Origin: Rhizobium sp.
GTDB lineage: Bacteria > Pseudomonadota > Alphaproteobacteria > Rhizobiales > Rhizobiaceae
NCBI GenBank assembly: GCA_003501385.1
Contig: DNPN01000090.1
Coordinates: forward strand, 1 to 12,733
DNA length: 12,733 bases
Direction of reading: 5' to 3'
Position numbers and translations under genes: made by a program. Shown here in pieces: positions 1-7,642 of the stretch. Below the pieces are notes generated by a model. That model was not told the origin of the DNA. It did not search any database and saw nothing but the letters and a program-made list of their open reading frames with translations. Positions within the stretch are counted from its first letter, which is position 1. Each line of letters starts with the position of its first letter.

Positions 1-46
1 TGTCTTTTCGGGAAAACCGGGTTCCGCTTTTCCCTGACAAACTCTA
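1..46. repeat. Partial palindromic intergenic repeat (rhizobial RIME/ABC-like)
   Basis: The segment folds as an imperfect hairpin: GGAAAA at 11-16 pairs with TTTTCC at 28-33, with inner GG/CC pairs around a GTT loop. It ends in CTGACAAACTCTA (34-46), which recurs exactly at 9091-9103 at the end of a fuller element in the same orientation. Short palindromic elements with this kind of end are common in Rhizobiaceae intergenic DNA; the family assignment is from memory. The stop codon of the neighbouring sulfotransferase gene (TAG, minus strand, 44-46) lies inside the repeat, so the element may also fold at the 3' end of that mRNA. The left part of the element lies outside the window. Confidence 0.55.
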
Positions 47-1126
47 GATACCGATGAGCGGAGAAAGATCACCATCCTGATCATAGCGCTTAAAGATTGC
101 CAAAGCCCTCCGACGTATACCTTCTGGCACATTTTCGCCGCGACCCGCGACACCTTTGTTCAACCGATATTTTGCGCCATCACGCTTGTCGTCAAGGGCG
201 TCAGCAAGCCTCTCGAGAGAGACACCATCGAACCCAATAAAGTCGGCGATTTTTTCGGCCAGCAGCTGTTTATTGCCCAGGAAATCATGTTCGTAAGAGA
301 CCCATAGAGGCTTGACGGCGCCAAAAGTCTCACATTTTTGCCAACTCATCAAAAACTGCACGTACCAGACCGCATGGACATCCACCAACAACTCAAGCCG
401 GTCGTCCAAAGCCATGTCACTGTAATGCGCGGGCAAGCCGTCGTTGAAAAATCGTATCTGAGCGTGCTCGTACGTCCTGCGATCCGCCACAAACATATCA
501 TCCAGACTGACGAGACTATCGAAAAAATTCCGGATCGTGACGATGGGCTTGATTTGATAGAGCGCCAACTGGTTCGCCAGATAGGGCGTACACCGCACGT
601 GATGCTGCGCAACATAGCTTCGTGGATCAAGACCATTGCGCAAGAGTGCCAACTCATCCAACTCCTGCGACCTCAAATTGGCTCCCAGCAAGGAGCTTAA
701 CTGTCCGTCAACCGTTGGACAGGTCAAGCACGCATTATGCAAATCAAGCGCCCTCCCCAATGCAGCTGCTATAAATGTCGAGGCCGACTTCGGAGCGCAG
801 GCAACTAGAATATTGGTCTTTTTCGCATGATTTGCCGTCAGACGGCACCGCATCACAAGCTCAACAAACTGCCTCATGCCTATCTTGAGGCTCGCAGCCG
901 TTGCCTCGTCCACTCTCGGCAGAAAGAACGGATGCGCGTGCGACATTTCCGATGTGACCTCAAGCACCATATTCGATGGCAAGCGCGCCAAAAACTCGGA
1001 GCCCTTTTTACACATCTGCCGCACATTGCCAAGAGCAGGCAAGCCCTGAATAAAATCAATGATTTCTTGATGCGACGGAGGATCGCATTCGAGGGCAAAG
1101 CCTATGCGTCCAATGTGTTTATTCAT
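44..1126 (-). CDS. Sulfotransferase-family protein (PAPS-dependent type), acceptor unknown
   Basis: Predicted cytosolic sulfotransferase of 360 residues that would move a sulfuryl group from PAPS to an unknown acceptor. In numbering from the ATG, the 5'-phosphosulfate loop is CAPKSASTF (about 110-118). A QHH stretch near 174-176 sits where sulfotransferases carry catalytic His. The 3'-phosphate site is TIRNFFDS (about 197-204; Arg199, Ser204). The C-terminal RLNKGVAGRG (about 321-330) resembles the RKG..G loop. No signal peptide or membrane segment is seen. The ATG at 1126 is chosen because GGTGGTG lies six bases upstream; an in-frame GTG at 1138 would add four residues. The first 100 residues match nothing I recognise. 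Codon use is more AT-rich than in the adjacent YcgN and PBP genes, suggesting accessory origin. NodH-type acceptor specificity cannot be inferred. Family call is solid; substrate unknown. Confidence 0.8.
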   Translation of the reverse strand: MNKHIGRIGFALECDPPSHQEIIDFIQGLPALGNVRQMCKKGSEFLARLPSNMVLEVTSEMSHAHPFFLPRVDEATAASLKIGMRQFVELVMRCRLTANHAKKTNILVACAPKSASTFIAAALGRALDLHNACLTCPTVDGQLSSLLGANLRSQELDELALLRNGLDPRSYVAQHHVRCTPYLANQLALYQIKPIVTIRNFFDSLVSLDDMFVADRRTYEHAQIRFFNDGLPAHYSDMALDDRLELLVDVHAVWYVQFLMSWQKCETFGAVKPLWVSYEHDFLGNKQLLAEKIADFIGFDGVSLERLADALDDKRDGAKYRLNKGVAGRGENVPEGIRRRALAIFKRYDQDGDLSPLIGI

Positions 1127-1170
1127 AGAAATCACCACCCTGAAAAGATGTGAAAATTCAGTTCATGCAA

Positions 1171-1193
1171 ACGCATGCATGTATGCATATACA
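1171..1193. promoter_or_regulatory. Alternating purine-pyrimidine tract upstream of the sulfotransferase gene
   Basis: Every base from 1171 to 1193 alternates purine and pyrimidine (23 nt, containing ATGCAT twice). A further ATGCA lies at 1165-1169. It is in the 111-bp gap between the 3' end of the YcgN-like gene and the sulfotransferase start, about 45-70 bases upstream of that start, where promoter elements are expected. Such tracts can adopt Z-form or melt easily, and the repeated ATGCAT could be an operator. Both are inference; no clear -35/-10 pair was identified. Confidence 0.3.
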
Positions 1194-1237
1194 ATGAATA
1201 TCTCACACAACTTGTCTGAGGCTGACGAAACGCACGT

Positions 1238-1714
1238 TCAGCGGGAATTTTGTAGGTCATCTCCCAAAACAGTCAGCGGCCAATCGCAGACGAAATCCTC
1301 AAAATCCTCCACAGGCACATGCTCTTCGCTGACGGTGCGGCCTTTGGCGGAAATTCCGGCCTGATGTACGGTGTCCGGATCGCCCGATAAAAGCGGATGC
1401 CACCAATAAAGATCGCGCCCTTCATAAACCAGACGATAGCCACAACTGGGCGGTAACCAGGCAATGGTTTCCACCTGATCCGGCGTCAGTTGAATACAAT
1501 CGGGCACCGTTGCCTGGCGATTGGGGTAATCCTTGCAGCGACAGCTCTCGCCATCCAGAAGCTTGCAGGCCACGGAGGTAAAGACCACCTCTCCGGTTTC
1601 CCAATCTTCCAGCTTGTTCAGACAGCAAAGCCCGCAGCCATCACACAGATTTTCCCACTCCAGCGTGGTCATCTCTGCAAGGCTTTTGGTTTTCCAATAG
1701 GGTTCCTGGCTCAT
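1238..1714 (-). CDS. YcgN/UPF0260-family cysteine-cluster protein
   Basis: A 158-residue protein of the YcgN (UPF0260, YkgJ-like CxxCxxCC) family. The N-terminal signature runs from SQEPYWKTK at residues 2-10 to [15 protein letters not shown] at about 23-37 (Cys24, 27, 30, 31). Further cysteines lie at 50, 58, 60, 73, 91 and 143. The pattern suggests a bound metal or Fe-S centre, but the family's biochemical role is not settled. An in-frame TTG at 1741 would add nine residues; ATG 1714 is preferred because family members begin just before the PYWKT motif and a GAAG Shine-Dalgarno-like stretch precedes it. It is divergent from the PBP gene, with 170-194 bp between them depending on the PBP start. 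Length is close to family norm, with no sign of damage. Confidence 0.9.
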   Translation of the reverse strand: MSQEPYWKTKSLAEMTTLEWENLCDGCGLCCLNKLEDWETGEVVFTSVACKLLDGESCRCKDYPNRQATVPDCIQLTPDQVETIAWLPPSCGYRLVYEGRDLYWWHPLLSGDPDTVHQAGISAKGRTVSEEHVPVEDFEDFVCDWPLTVLGDDLQNSR

Positions 1715-1908
1715 GGTTGTCTTCAATGGGGCTGTCCTCAATGGGCTGGTTCAGCGCTTGTTTCCGTGCCATCATAGCGCAAAACCTATTACGGACAGAA
1801 TATCATGCGAAGCGGGCAGACATGGGCGCTGATCCATTTTAAGTCAAGCTTCAGAGTTTAGAGTCGCCCGCGATCAACAGGGGCATGAATGCCCGCAATG
1901 GACCGGCA

Positions 1909-4023
1909 ATGAACGACAAAAAACGGCATTTACTCCTCAAGATCGATGCTTGGATCGACTCGACCCTTTGGAATGCCGGCTTTCGGCTGGCGGAATTCTG
2001 GGAAGAGCTGACCATCTTCTTTCGTCGTTTTCGCATGCGCGGCTGGAAAAAACTGCTGTTTGACGTGTTGGGCGAATGCATGACGCTGGGCACGGCAGGC
2101 ACTGTGGTGTTGCTGGCGCTGGCCCTGCCTGCTTTTGACGAAACCGTCAAGGACTGGCGCAATCGTGGTGATTTTGCCGTGACCTTTCTGGATCGTTACG
2201 GCAATGTGATTGGCCATCGCGGCATTATCCACGAAAATTCCGTGGCCTACAACGATCTGCCAGACAACCTGATCAAGGCGGTGCTGGCCACCGAAGACAG
2301 ACGGTTTTTCTCCCATTTTGGCATTGATTTTATTGGTCTTTTCAGAGCACTCAGCGAAAACGCCAGAGCAGGCGGCGTGGTGCAGGGCGGCTCGACCCTG
2401 ACGCAGCAATTGGCCAAAAACCTGTTTTTGACCAACGAGCGCTCGATTGAGCGCAAGATCAAGGAAGCCTTTCTGTCGCTCTGGCTGGAAGCAAATCTGT
2501 CGAAAAAGGAAATCCTGTCGCTGTATCTGGACCGCGCCTATATGGGGGGCGGCACGTTTGGGGTTGCTGCGGCGTCGCAGTTTTACTTTGGCAAGAGCGT
2601 GCAGGATGTGAATCTGGCCGAGGCGGCCATGCTGGCCGGTCTTTTCAAGGCACCGGCGAAATATGCCCCACACGTCAATCTGCCCGCAGCCCGCGGTCGC
2701 GCCAATGAAGTGTTGAGCAATCTGGTGCAAAGTGGCTTCATGAGCGAGGGTCAGGTGATTGCCGCCCGCCGCAACCCGGCAACCGTGGTGGACCGGGCCG
2801 AGCAGGACTCGCCCGATTTCTTTCTGGATTGGGCGTTTGATGAAGTTCAACGCCTTGGCAGCCGTTTTTCCGAGCGCTCCCTTGTTGTCCGCACCACCGT
2901 GGACACGGGCCTGCAAAAAGTGGCTGAAGCGGCTGTGAACAACACGCTGCGCGATTTTGGCGAGGAATATAAGGTCAAGCAAGGGGCCACCGTCACCCTT
3001 GATAACACGGGTGCGGTGCGGGCCATGGTGGGCGGGCGGGACTATGGCGAAAGCCAGTTTAACCGCGCCACCAAGGCGCTGCGCCAACCCGGATCATCCT
3101 TCAAGATCTACACCTATGCCGTGGCGATGGAAGCAGGACTGACCCCGGACAGCACCATTGTCGATGCCCCATTCAACTGGGGCAATTGGAGCCCGCATAA
3201 TTATGGCAACAGCTATGCTGGCCGGATCACGCTGACCACGGCGCTGGCCAAATCCATCAACACGGTGCCGGTGCGGCTGGTGAAAGAGCGTCTGGGGGTG
3301 GATTCTGTGGTGCGCATGGCAAAAGCCATGGGGGTGGAAACACCGATCCGCAAAGATGTCACCATTCCGCTCGGCACGTCGGAAGTCACGGTGATGGATC
3401 AGGCCACGGCCTATGCCGTTCTGCCTGCGGGCGGCATGCAGTCGCGCCGCCATGGTATTGATGAAATCCTCGATTATCGCGGCAACGTGCTTTATAATTT
3501 TGAGCGCGATGAGGAGGCTCCGCGCCGGGTGCTGACCGAGCAGGCCAATGATTACATGAACCAGATGCTGACCAAGGTGCCTTACATCGGCACGGGCCGC
3601 AAGGCGGCGCTGGATGGCATTTTGACCGCAGGCAAAAGCGGTACCACGCAGGCCTATCGAGATGCCTGGTTTGTGGGCTTCACCGGCAATTTCACCACCG
3701 CCGTGTGGTTTGGCAATGATGATTACACCTCCAGCAACAATATGACAGGCGGCTCGCTTCCGGCCATGACGTTTAAAACCATCATGGATTACGCGCATCA
3801 GGGAATCGGTATCCGGCCCATTCCCGGCGTCAAGGAACCAGCTGTCACAGCCGTTAAAGTCACCAAACCAACCAAGGGTGCGCCGGAAACACCCGCGACC
3901 CCAGGCTTTGTGCGACCCCGTAGTCTTTCCGTGGAAACCACAGCATTGCTGCGCAACATTGGCGATATGCTGACAGAGGCAAAACCATTTCCTGAACAGA
4001 GCCAGACGCAGGCTTTGAATTGA
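1909..4023 (+). CDS. Class A penicillin-binding protein (glycosyltransferase/transpeptidase), PBP1 family
   Basis: Bifunctional peptidoglycan synthase at the inner membrane: polymerises lipid II and cross-links stem peptides. The start is ambiguous. ATG 1885 has its AGGGG only one base upstream, too close; ATG 1909 (MNDKKRH..., 704 aa) has better spacing and is preferred. Numbering here is from 1885 (subtract 8 for 1909). A cytoplasmic N-terminus of about 60 residues precedes one membrane helix (about 62-84). GT51 motifs follow: EDRRFFSHFG with catalytic Glu137, GGSTLTQQLAKN (168-179), RKIKEAF (190-196), LYLDRAYMGGGTFG (213-226). The transpeptidase carries SSFK (nucleophile Ser404, Lys407), the SIN motif (457-459) and KSGT (584-587). 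The Pro/Thr-rich tail (about 650-680) has no recognised extra domain. All catalytic motifs are intact. From memory it resembles Agrobacterium PBP1b2 (Atu0931). Confidence 0.93.
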   Translation: MNDKKRHLLLKIDAWIDSTLWNAGFRLAEFWEELTIFFRRFRMRGWKKLLFDVLGECMTLGTAGTVVLLALALPAFDETVKDWRNRGDFAVTFLDRYGNVIGHRGIIHENSVAYNDLPDNLIKAVLATEDRRFFSHFGIDFIGLFRALSENARAGGVVQGGSTLTQQLAKNLFLTNERSIERKIKEAFLSLWLEANLSKKEILSLYLDRAYMGGGTFGVAAASQFYFGKSVQDVNLAEAAMLAGLFKAPAKYAPHVNLPAARGRANEVLSNLVQSGFMSEGQVIAARRNPATVVDRAEQDSPDFFLDWAFDEVQRLGSRFSERSLVVRTTVDTGLQKVAEAAVNNTLRDFGEEYKVKQGATVTLDNTGAVRAMVGGRDYGESQFNRATKALRQPGSSFKIYTYAVAMEAGLTPDSTIVDAPFNWGNWSPHNYGNSYAGRITLTTALAKSINTVPVRLVKERLGVDSVVRMAKAMGVETPIRKDVTIPLGTSEVTVMDQATAYAVLPAGGMQSRRHGIDEILDYRGNVLYNFERDEEAPRRVLTEQANDYMNQMLTKVPYIGTGRKAALDGILTAGKSGTTQAYRDAWFVGFTGNFTTAVWFGNDDYTSSNNMTGGSLPAMTFKTIMDYAHQGIGIRPIPGVKEPAVTAVKVTKPTKGAPETPATPGFVRPRSLSVETTALLRNIGDMLTEAKPFPEQSQTQALN

Positions 4024-4046
4024 GCAGTCCAGGAGCCGTTTGACGC

Positions 4047-4063
4047 AGCCGCATATTGCGGCT
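4047..4063. terminator. Hairpin between convergent genes, possible bidirectional terminator
   Basis: AGCCGCA (4047-4053) and TGCGGCT (4057-4063) form a perfect 7-bp stem with a TAT loop. It sits 23 bases after the PBP stop codon and between two convergent genes, the position expected for a shared terminator. There is no T-run immediately after the stem on either strand, so it does not fit a classical Rho-independent terminator; it may only protect 3' ends. Confidence 0.3.
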
Positions 4064-4137
4064 TCGGATCGAAAATTGGGAAGTGACTTTTTACTCTTGG
4101 ATCCGATGCGATATAGGCCCACCGAACAAAGCGGATG

Positions 4138-5346
4138 CTATAAACGCCCCGTCCGGAAAGTAAGCGATGCAAAAATCATCGCGGCCAGTCCAAGAAACGA
4201 AGCTGTCATAAAGCCAGTGCCAATTGGAAAATTGTCGGCCACCAGCCCACCCAAAGATGCCCCAATGACTGTCCCAAAACTCAGTGCTGTTGTCAGCAAA
4301 GCCATGGTTTGAGTTGCACGATCTTTGTCGCATCGGTGTGAAACATAGGAGAAACCGCCAGAAATTGCTGGCGCAGCCCCTAACCCAGCGAGAAAACACC
4401 ACAAAACCAACAGGGACGGTGTATTCATCATGCTCATAAGAAATGTAAAAGATATCATCACTGAAACGCCCCCCACGATAAGTAACCGTGGGTCAAGAGA
4501 TGACAGCCTTGGCCCAAAGAGCAGAGCGATTGCACCACTACCTGTCGCCCATGCGGCAAGCGCGATCCCTGAAAAGGCAGGAATTTGCAAACCAACCGAA
4601 TAAGCAATCAAAAGCACTTCAATAACACCAAAGAGCGCACCTATGAAAAGGAAGGCGAGAAACGTGATAAGTAACCAAGAGGAGAACGTCGGAAGCCAAC
4701 CTTGCCGCCCATGATCGCCCTCACGCATATGAACAAAGCTGCCTATTCGCGACAATCCAAGCAAACCAATCAAAGGCCCGACAATGATAATGACAGGAGC
4801 AAAATAGGGGTTGAAACTCGCTGCTACCATTGTCATTGCCGGGGCTAACGCGAACATCGCCTCATCGACAACGGATTCCAGCATAAATGCCGTATTGTGA
4901 TCCGATCTCGTATCAAGTCGAGCCTTCCAGCGCGCTCGCACAACGGAGCCCACATCTATCGAAGATGCACCGACAAGGGCCGCACTAACCCAAATAATAA
5001 AATCATCCGCACCCCGAGCACAGAGAGCGGCCAGCAGACACAGTGAAAATGCCTGAAAAATAGCAACCCGTGAGAGAACGAAAAACTGCCCTCTTACATC
5101 CATCCACTTTGCCCAGGCAGGCATAGCCAGTGCCGTAACAAATGAATAGATTGCAGCAGCAATTCCTGCAGACGTATAATTTCCCAGACTATGGCTTGCA
5201 CTCATGACGATTGCGACCCCAGACGAACTGACAGGAAAGCGGGCCACCGCACCCAAAAAAACCTGGGCTGCGGCCCCCTGCAATCGCATAAGCTTGACAT
5301 AAGATGCACTGTTTTGGCTGGCACCACCAATGATTGACATGCTCAT
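4138..5346 (-). CDS. MFS transporter, probable efflux permease
   Basis: About 402 residues, strongly hydrophobic along most of the length, consistent with 12 transmembrane helices of the major facilitator superfamily in the inner membrane. The cytoplasmic loop after helix 2 carries a motif A-like segment, AKWMDVRGQFFVL (about 79-91), with the Asp and Arg-Gly typical of proton-coupled MFS carriers. The halves are separated by a hydrophilic stretch containing HMREGDHGRQGW. ATG 5346 overlaps the stop codon of the upstream radical SAM gene (TGATG), so translation is probably coupled; a GTG at 5349 and an ATG at 5340 are alternatives. No Shine-Dalgarno is evident, fitting coupling. The pairing suggests export of the radical SAM product, or uptake of its substrate. 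Base composition matches the radical SAM gene and differs from the PBP. Specificity cannot be read from sequence. Confidence 0.87.
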   Translation of the reverse strand: MSMSIIGGASQNSASYVKLMRLQGAAAQVFLGAVARFPVSSSGVAIVMSASHSLGNYTSAGIAAAIYSFVTALAMPAWAKWMDVRGQFFVLSRVAIFQAFSLCLLAALCARGADDFIIWVSAALVGASSIDVGSVVRARWKARLDTRSDHNTAFMLESVVDEAMFALAPAMTMVAASFNPYFAPVIIIVGPLIGLLGLSRIGSFVHMREGDHGRQGWLPTFSSWLLITFLAFLFIGALFGVIEVLLIAYSVGLQIPAFSGIALAAWATGSGAIALLFGPRLSSLDPRLLIVGGVSVMISFTFLMSMMNTPSLLVLWCFLAGLGAAPAISGGFSYVSHRCDKDRATQTMALLTTALSFGTVIGASLGGLVADNFPIGTGFMTASFLGLAAMIFASLTFRTGRL

Positions 5347-7307
5347 CACGCCGCTGAATAGATTTTGGGCGATGGGCGGTAGACGTGAGCGACAAAATGC
5401 GCGGTTTCTTCGTGATTGGTGGATCTCACCAATTCCGCAAACCCCTTCCTGTAGCGCATTGTATAGGTGTGTTTTTCCTCTCCAGCGTTTAATTTGGTAT
5501 ACTCTCCCACTCCTCGTTTCAAATCAGAAATGATCTCAAGATAAGGGTAGTCATATTGTTTCTCGACAATCCAAAACTCCAATCCATCAACAACATCATC
5601 TTCAGCTTCTGAAAAACCACGCTCTTTGGGGGACGTAAGCGGTCTTGTATCAAGATCAAACTTAAGAAGACCAAGAAAGAATTCACCATGCCCCGCAGAG
5701 ATTTTCTGACGCAACAGGTGCTGCCCCCAATCAAGGACAAGACTATCAAAAGCTTGGTCGGTGAAACACAGTTCCAAAGCTGGCGCAAGAGAATCAGGGT
5801 CCGCCACAGATTTTGCCGCCAGATCTCGCAGGACTTCAGCCGCTGGATGTTCGCAACCATCAACGAAATCTGCAAAGGATATAATCATTTGCGATTGGGA
5901 AATATTCTCCAGCCTCAAAGCCGCTACCCAAAGATTCCGCATGACCAAGTTCTCGGTCAGGAGTCTGGCCCAGAACAGGAAGCGCCATGCCTTTCGGTGT
6001 TCCTCTAGATTAGCGACATCGCTCTGTAAAACATAATCAAAATCATCGTTTTGTCCCTTGATCGTCTTGAATCCATATTCTTTCTTTTTGTCACCAAACT
6101 CGGTGTTTGGCAAAAGCAACATGGGATAGGTTGCTATCCTCGAGACAAACCGAGCCATCTCATCATAGCCCTCAATGAAACTTCTAAAAGTCTCTCCCGG
6201 TGCGCCCCATATCAGCTCCGCATAGACATCCATTTCGTTTTGCCGAAGCCACAAAACAAGATCTTTCCATTCATTAATCCCCATGTTCTTACGTTTCATC
6301 GCTTCAAGCACAGGTTCGTTCAATGATTGCAGCGCAATTGTGAAGGATGTTTTGAGGCCAGCCTCCTTCATTTTGCTGACGATTTCATAGAAGGTTTTAT
6401 TTTTGTTTTTTGCCCAAGATGTCTCAAGTGCCTTTGGACGACCGTACTTTGCTTTCATCTCGATAACGGCATCTACAAATTCCAGATCTTGTTTGAGCAT
6501 TCCGAAATTAGCGTCACACAAGACAATGGTTTCTGCCCCCTCCCTTACCAAATATTCAAGCTCAGAACGGAGACGTCCAATTGAAAAACTACGCACTTTC
6601 TGACCAGTAGCACCACCCCAATAACAGAAAGCACAGCTATAAGGACATCCACGATTGGTTTCCATCAATGCGACATCGTATCGGAAACGGCCTTGATCAT
6701 CTGAAAGTGGAATTGCACCCGAAAGTATCGGAGATGGTATTTCGTCAAGATCGAGAATCCGAGGCCGCACCTCGGTATGATGTACATTGCCATTCTTATC
6801 AACATAGGAAATCCCCGGAACGCCGGACAACAATTCAACATTGGGTAGCGCGTTGAGGATATCCACCATGGTAAAGTCGCCCTCACCGTTGACGACGATA
6901 TCGACTGCCTGCGTCGCACAAAAGACTTTTTCAGCCTGATTGGATACGTGATTACCTCCCAAAATGATCAGGCACTCGCTATTAAACTGCTTCAGGGTTT
7001 CAGACACCTTGATAAACTGGTTATAATTCCATCCCAAGACAGAGAAGCCAATCACGTGAGGAACACCCTGATCGACAATCTTCAGTGCCATTTCCAGAGG
7101 GGAGGCTTCGCCCGAAAAATTAAGAATGTCACAGTCATATTTTTCGGAAACATTCTTATTGGATCGGAGAGCCGCAACGACATAGCCGGCGGCCAAAGGC
7201 ATTGATTCCTTCGCCATATGCCAGACACTCTGCTGAACAATGACGCAACGCATTCTTGGCGTGGAATCACTCCCGTCAAGACGGTCAATGGCAGTATTAA
7301 TTTGCAC
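5346..7307 (-). CDS. B12-binding domain radical SAM enzyme (possible methyltransferase), substrate unknown
   Basis: A 653-residue cobalamin-dependent radical SAM protein (class B-like layout). Residues about 20-155 look like a B12-binding Rossmann domain: PLAAGYVVAAL (37-47), HVIGFSVLGWN (84-94), IILGGNHVS (114-122), VVNGEGD (138-144). The DxHxxG cobalt-ligand motif is absent, as in most B12-radical SAM enzymes. The radical SAM core follows: the [4Fe-4S] motif NRGCPYSCAFCYWGG (218-232; Cys221, 225, 228), VLCDANFGM (262-270), ETSWAKN (295-301), AELIWGAPGET (363-373), LLLPNT (397-402). About 200 C-terminal residues (from about 440) match nothing I recognise. The GTG start is supported by GGAGG six bases upstream. 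The gene is first in a two-gene operon with the MFS transporter. Known relatives methylate unactivated carbons or rearrange substrates in natural-product pathways; reaction and substrate here are unknown. AT-rich for the region, hence probably acquired. Confidence 0.85.
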   Translation of the reverse strand: MQINTAIDRLDGSDSTPRMRCVIVQQSVWHMAKESMPLAAGYVVAALRSNKNVSEKYDCDILNFSGEASPLEMALKIVDQGVPHVIGFSVLGWNYNQFIKVSETLKQFNSECLIILGGNHVSNQAEKVFCATQAVDIVVNGEGDFTMVDILNALPNVELLSGVPGISYVDKNGNVHHTEVRPRILDLDEIPSPILSGAIPLSDDQGRFRYDVALMETNRGCPYSCAFCYWGGATGQKVRSFSIGRLRSELEYLVREGAETIVLCDANFGMLKQDLEFVDAVIEMKAKYGRPKALETSWAKNKNKTFYEIVSKMKEAGLKTSFTIALQSLNEPVLEAMKRKNMGINEWKDLVLWLRQNEMDVYAELIWGAPGETFRSFIEGYDEMARFVSRIATYPMLLLPNTEFGDKKKEYGFKTIKGQNDDFDYVLQSDVANLEEHRKAWRFLFWARLLTENLVMRNLWVAALRLENISQSQMIISFADFVDGCEHPAAEVLRDLAAKSVADPDSLAPALELCFTDQAFDSLVLDWGQHLLRQKISAGHGEFFLGLLKFDLDTRPLTSPKERGFSEAEDDVVDGLEFWIVEKQYDYPYLEIISDLKRGVGEYTKLNAGEEKHTYTMRYRKGFAELVRSTNHEETAHFVAHVYRPSPKIYSAA

Positions 7308-7642
7308 GAAAAGCCTCCAAGATCAAAATTTTAAAACATTTCTTTGAAATTATTTGTATTTATTTGAATCGCATTGAATGTGCGTTCGAATACCCTCTTT
7401 ACGATTTTATTTTCGTTATACAACTGAAGTACATGGCGCATCAGCCAGCTGTCAAGCGCGCTAAAGTCTTTGGCATGTGCGCTATCGTGTCATTGAGGAC
7501 AATGAAACACGACGTGTCTTATGGTTCTCGCAAGGACGCCATGATAGACCGAACACCACTGGACATATGCACCGGCGAGCATTTCCAACACAGCATATGG
7601 ATGCTATCGCTTCCATAATACCAACAGGGTCAGAATCATCGC
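7308..7642. other. Divergent intergenic region, edge of AT-rich insertion
   Basis: No convincing gene is seen. The part nearest the radical SAM gene (about 7319-7435) is very AT-rich and should hold that operon's promoter; no clear -35/-10 pair could be fixed. From about 7436 the composition returns to that of the surrounding core genes. On the plus strand, about 7465-7550 can be read as SLWHVRYRVIED... then RRVLWFSQGRHDR, faintly like the C-terminal strand of a RelE/ParE toxin. It has no proper start and runs on in frame into the opposite composition of the DUF1214 gene, so at most it is a relic. The rest should include the DUF1214 promoter. Confidence 0.4.
7314..7318 (-). promoter_or_regulatory. 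Strong Shine-Dalgarno deciding the GTG start of the radical SAM gene
   Basis: On the minus strand GGAGG ends six bases before GTG at 7307-7305. This near-ideal site supports the GTG over the downstream in-frame ATG at residue 19, and shows the gene is set up for efficient translation although its start codon is not ATG. Confidence 0.75.

Noticed and set aside
1930..3087. Long open frame antisense to the PBP gene
   Set aside because: The PBP frame has every catalytic motif intact; the antisense product is His/Gln-rich with no recognisable domain, as expected of a shadow frame in GC-rich DNA.
3094..4122. Second long antisense frame over the PBP C-terminus
   Set aside because: Same reason; low-complexity His/Arg/Gly composition and it runs over the PBP stop and intergenic hairpin.
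4133..7607. GGATGCTAT at 4133-4141 and 7599-7607 as direct repeats flanking the insertion
   Set aside because: A nine-base match between two regions of about 200 bp is likely enough by chance, the left copy overlaps the end of the MFS coding region, and the right copy lies past the composition boundary.
7364..7618. 84-codon plus-strand open frame upstream of the DUF1214 gene
   Set aside because: Crosses the AT-rich/core composition boundary, no Shine-Dalgarno, no recognisable motif.
7308..7642. RiPP precursor peptide gene next to the radical SAM enzyme
   Set aside because: Looked for a short minus-strand frame with a ribosome site ahead of the enzyme; none found. The only minus-strand frame noticed lacks a start site and a leader-like sequence.
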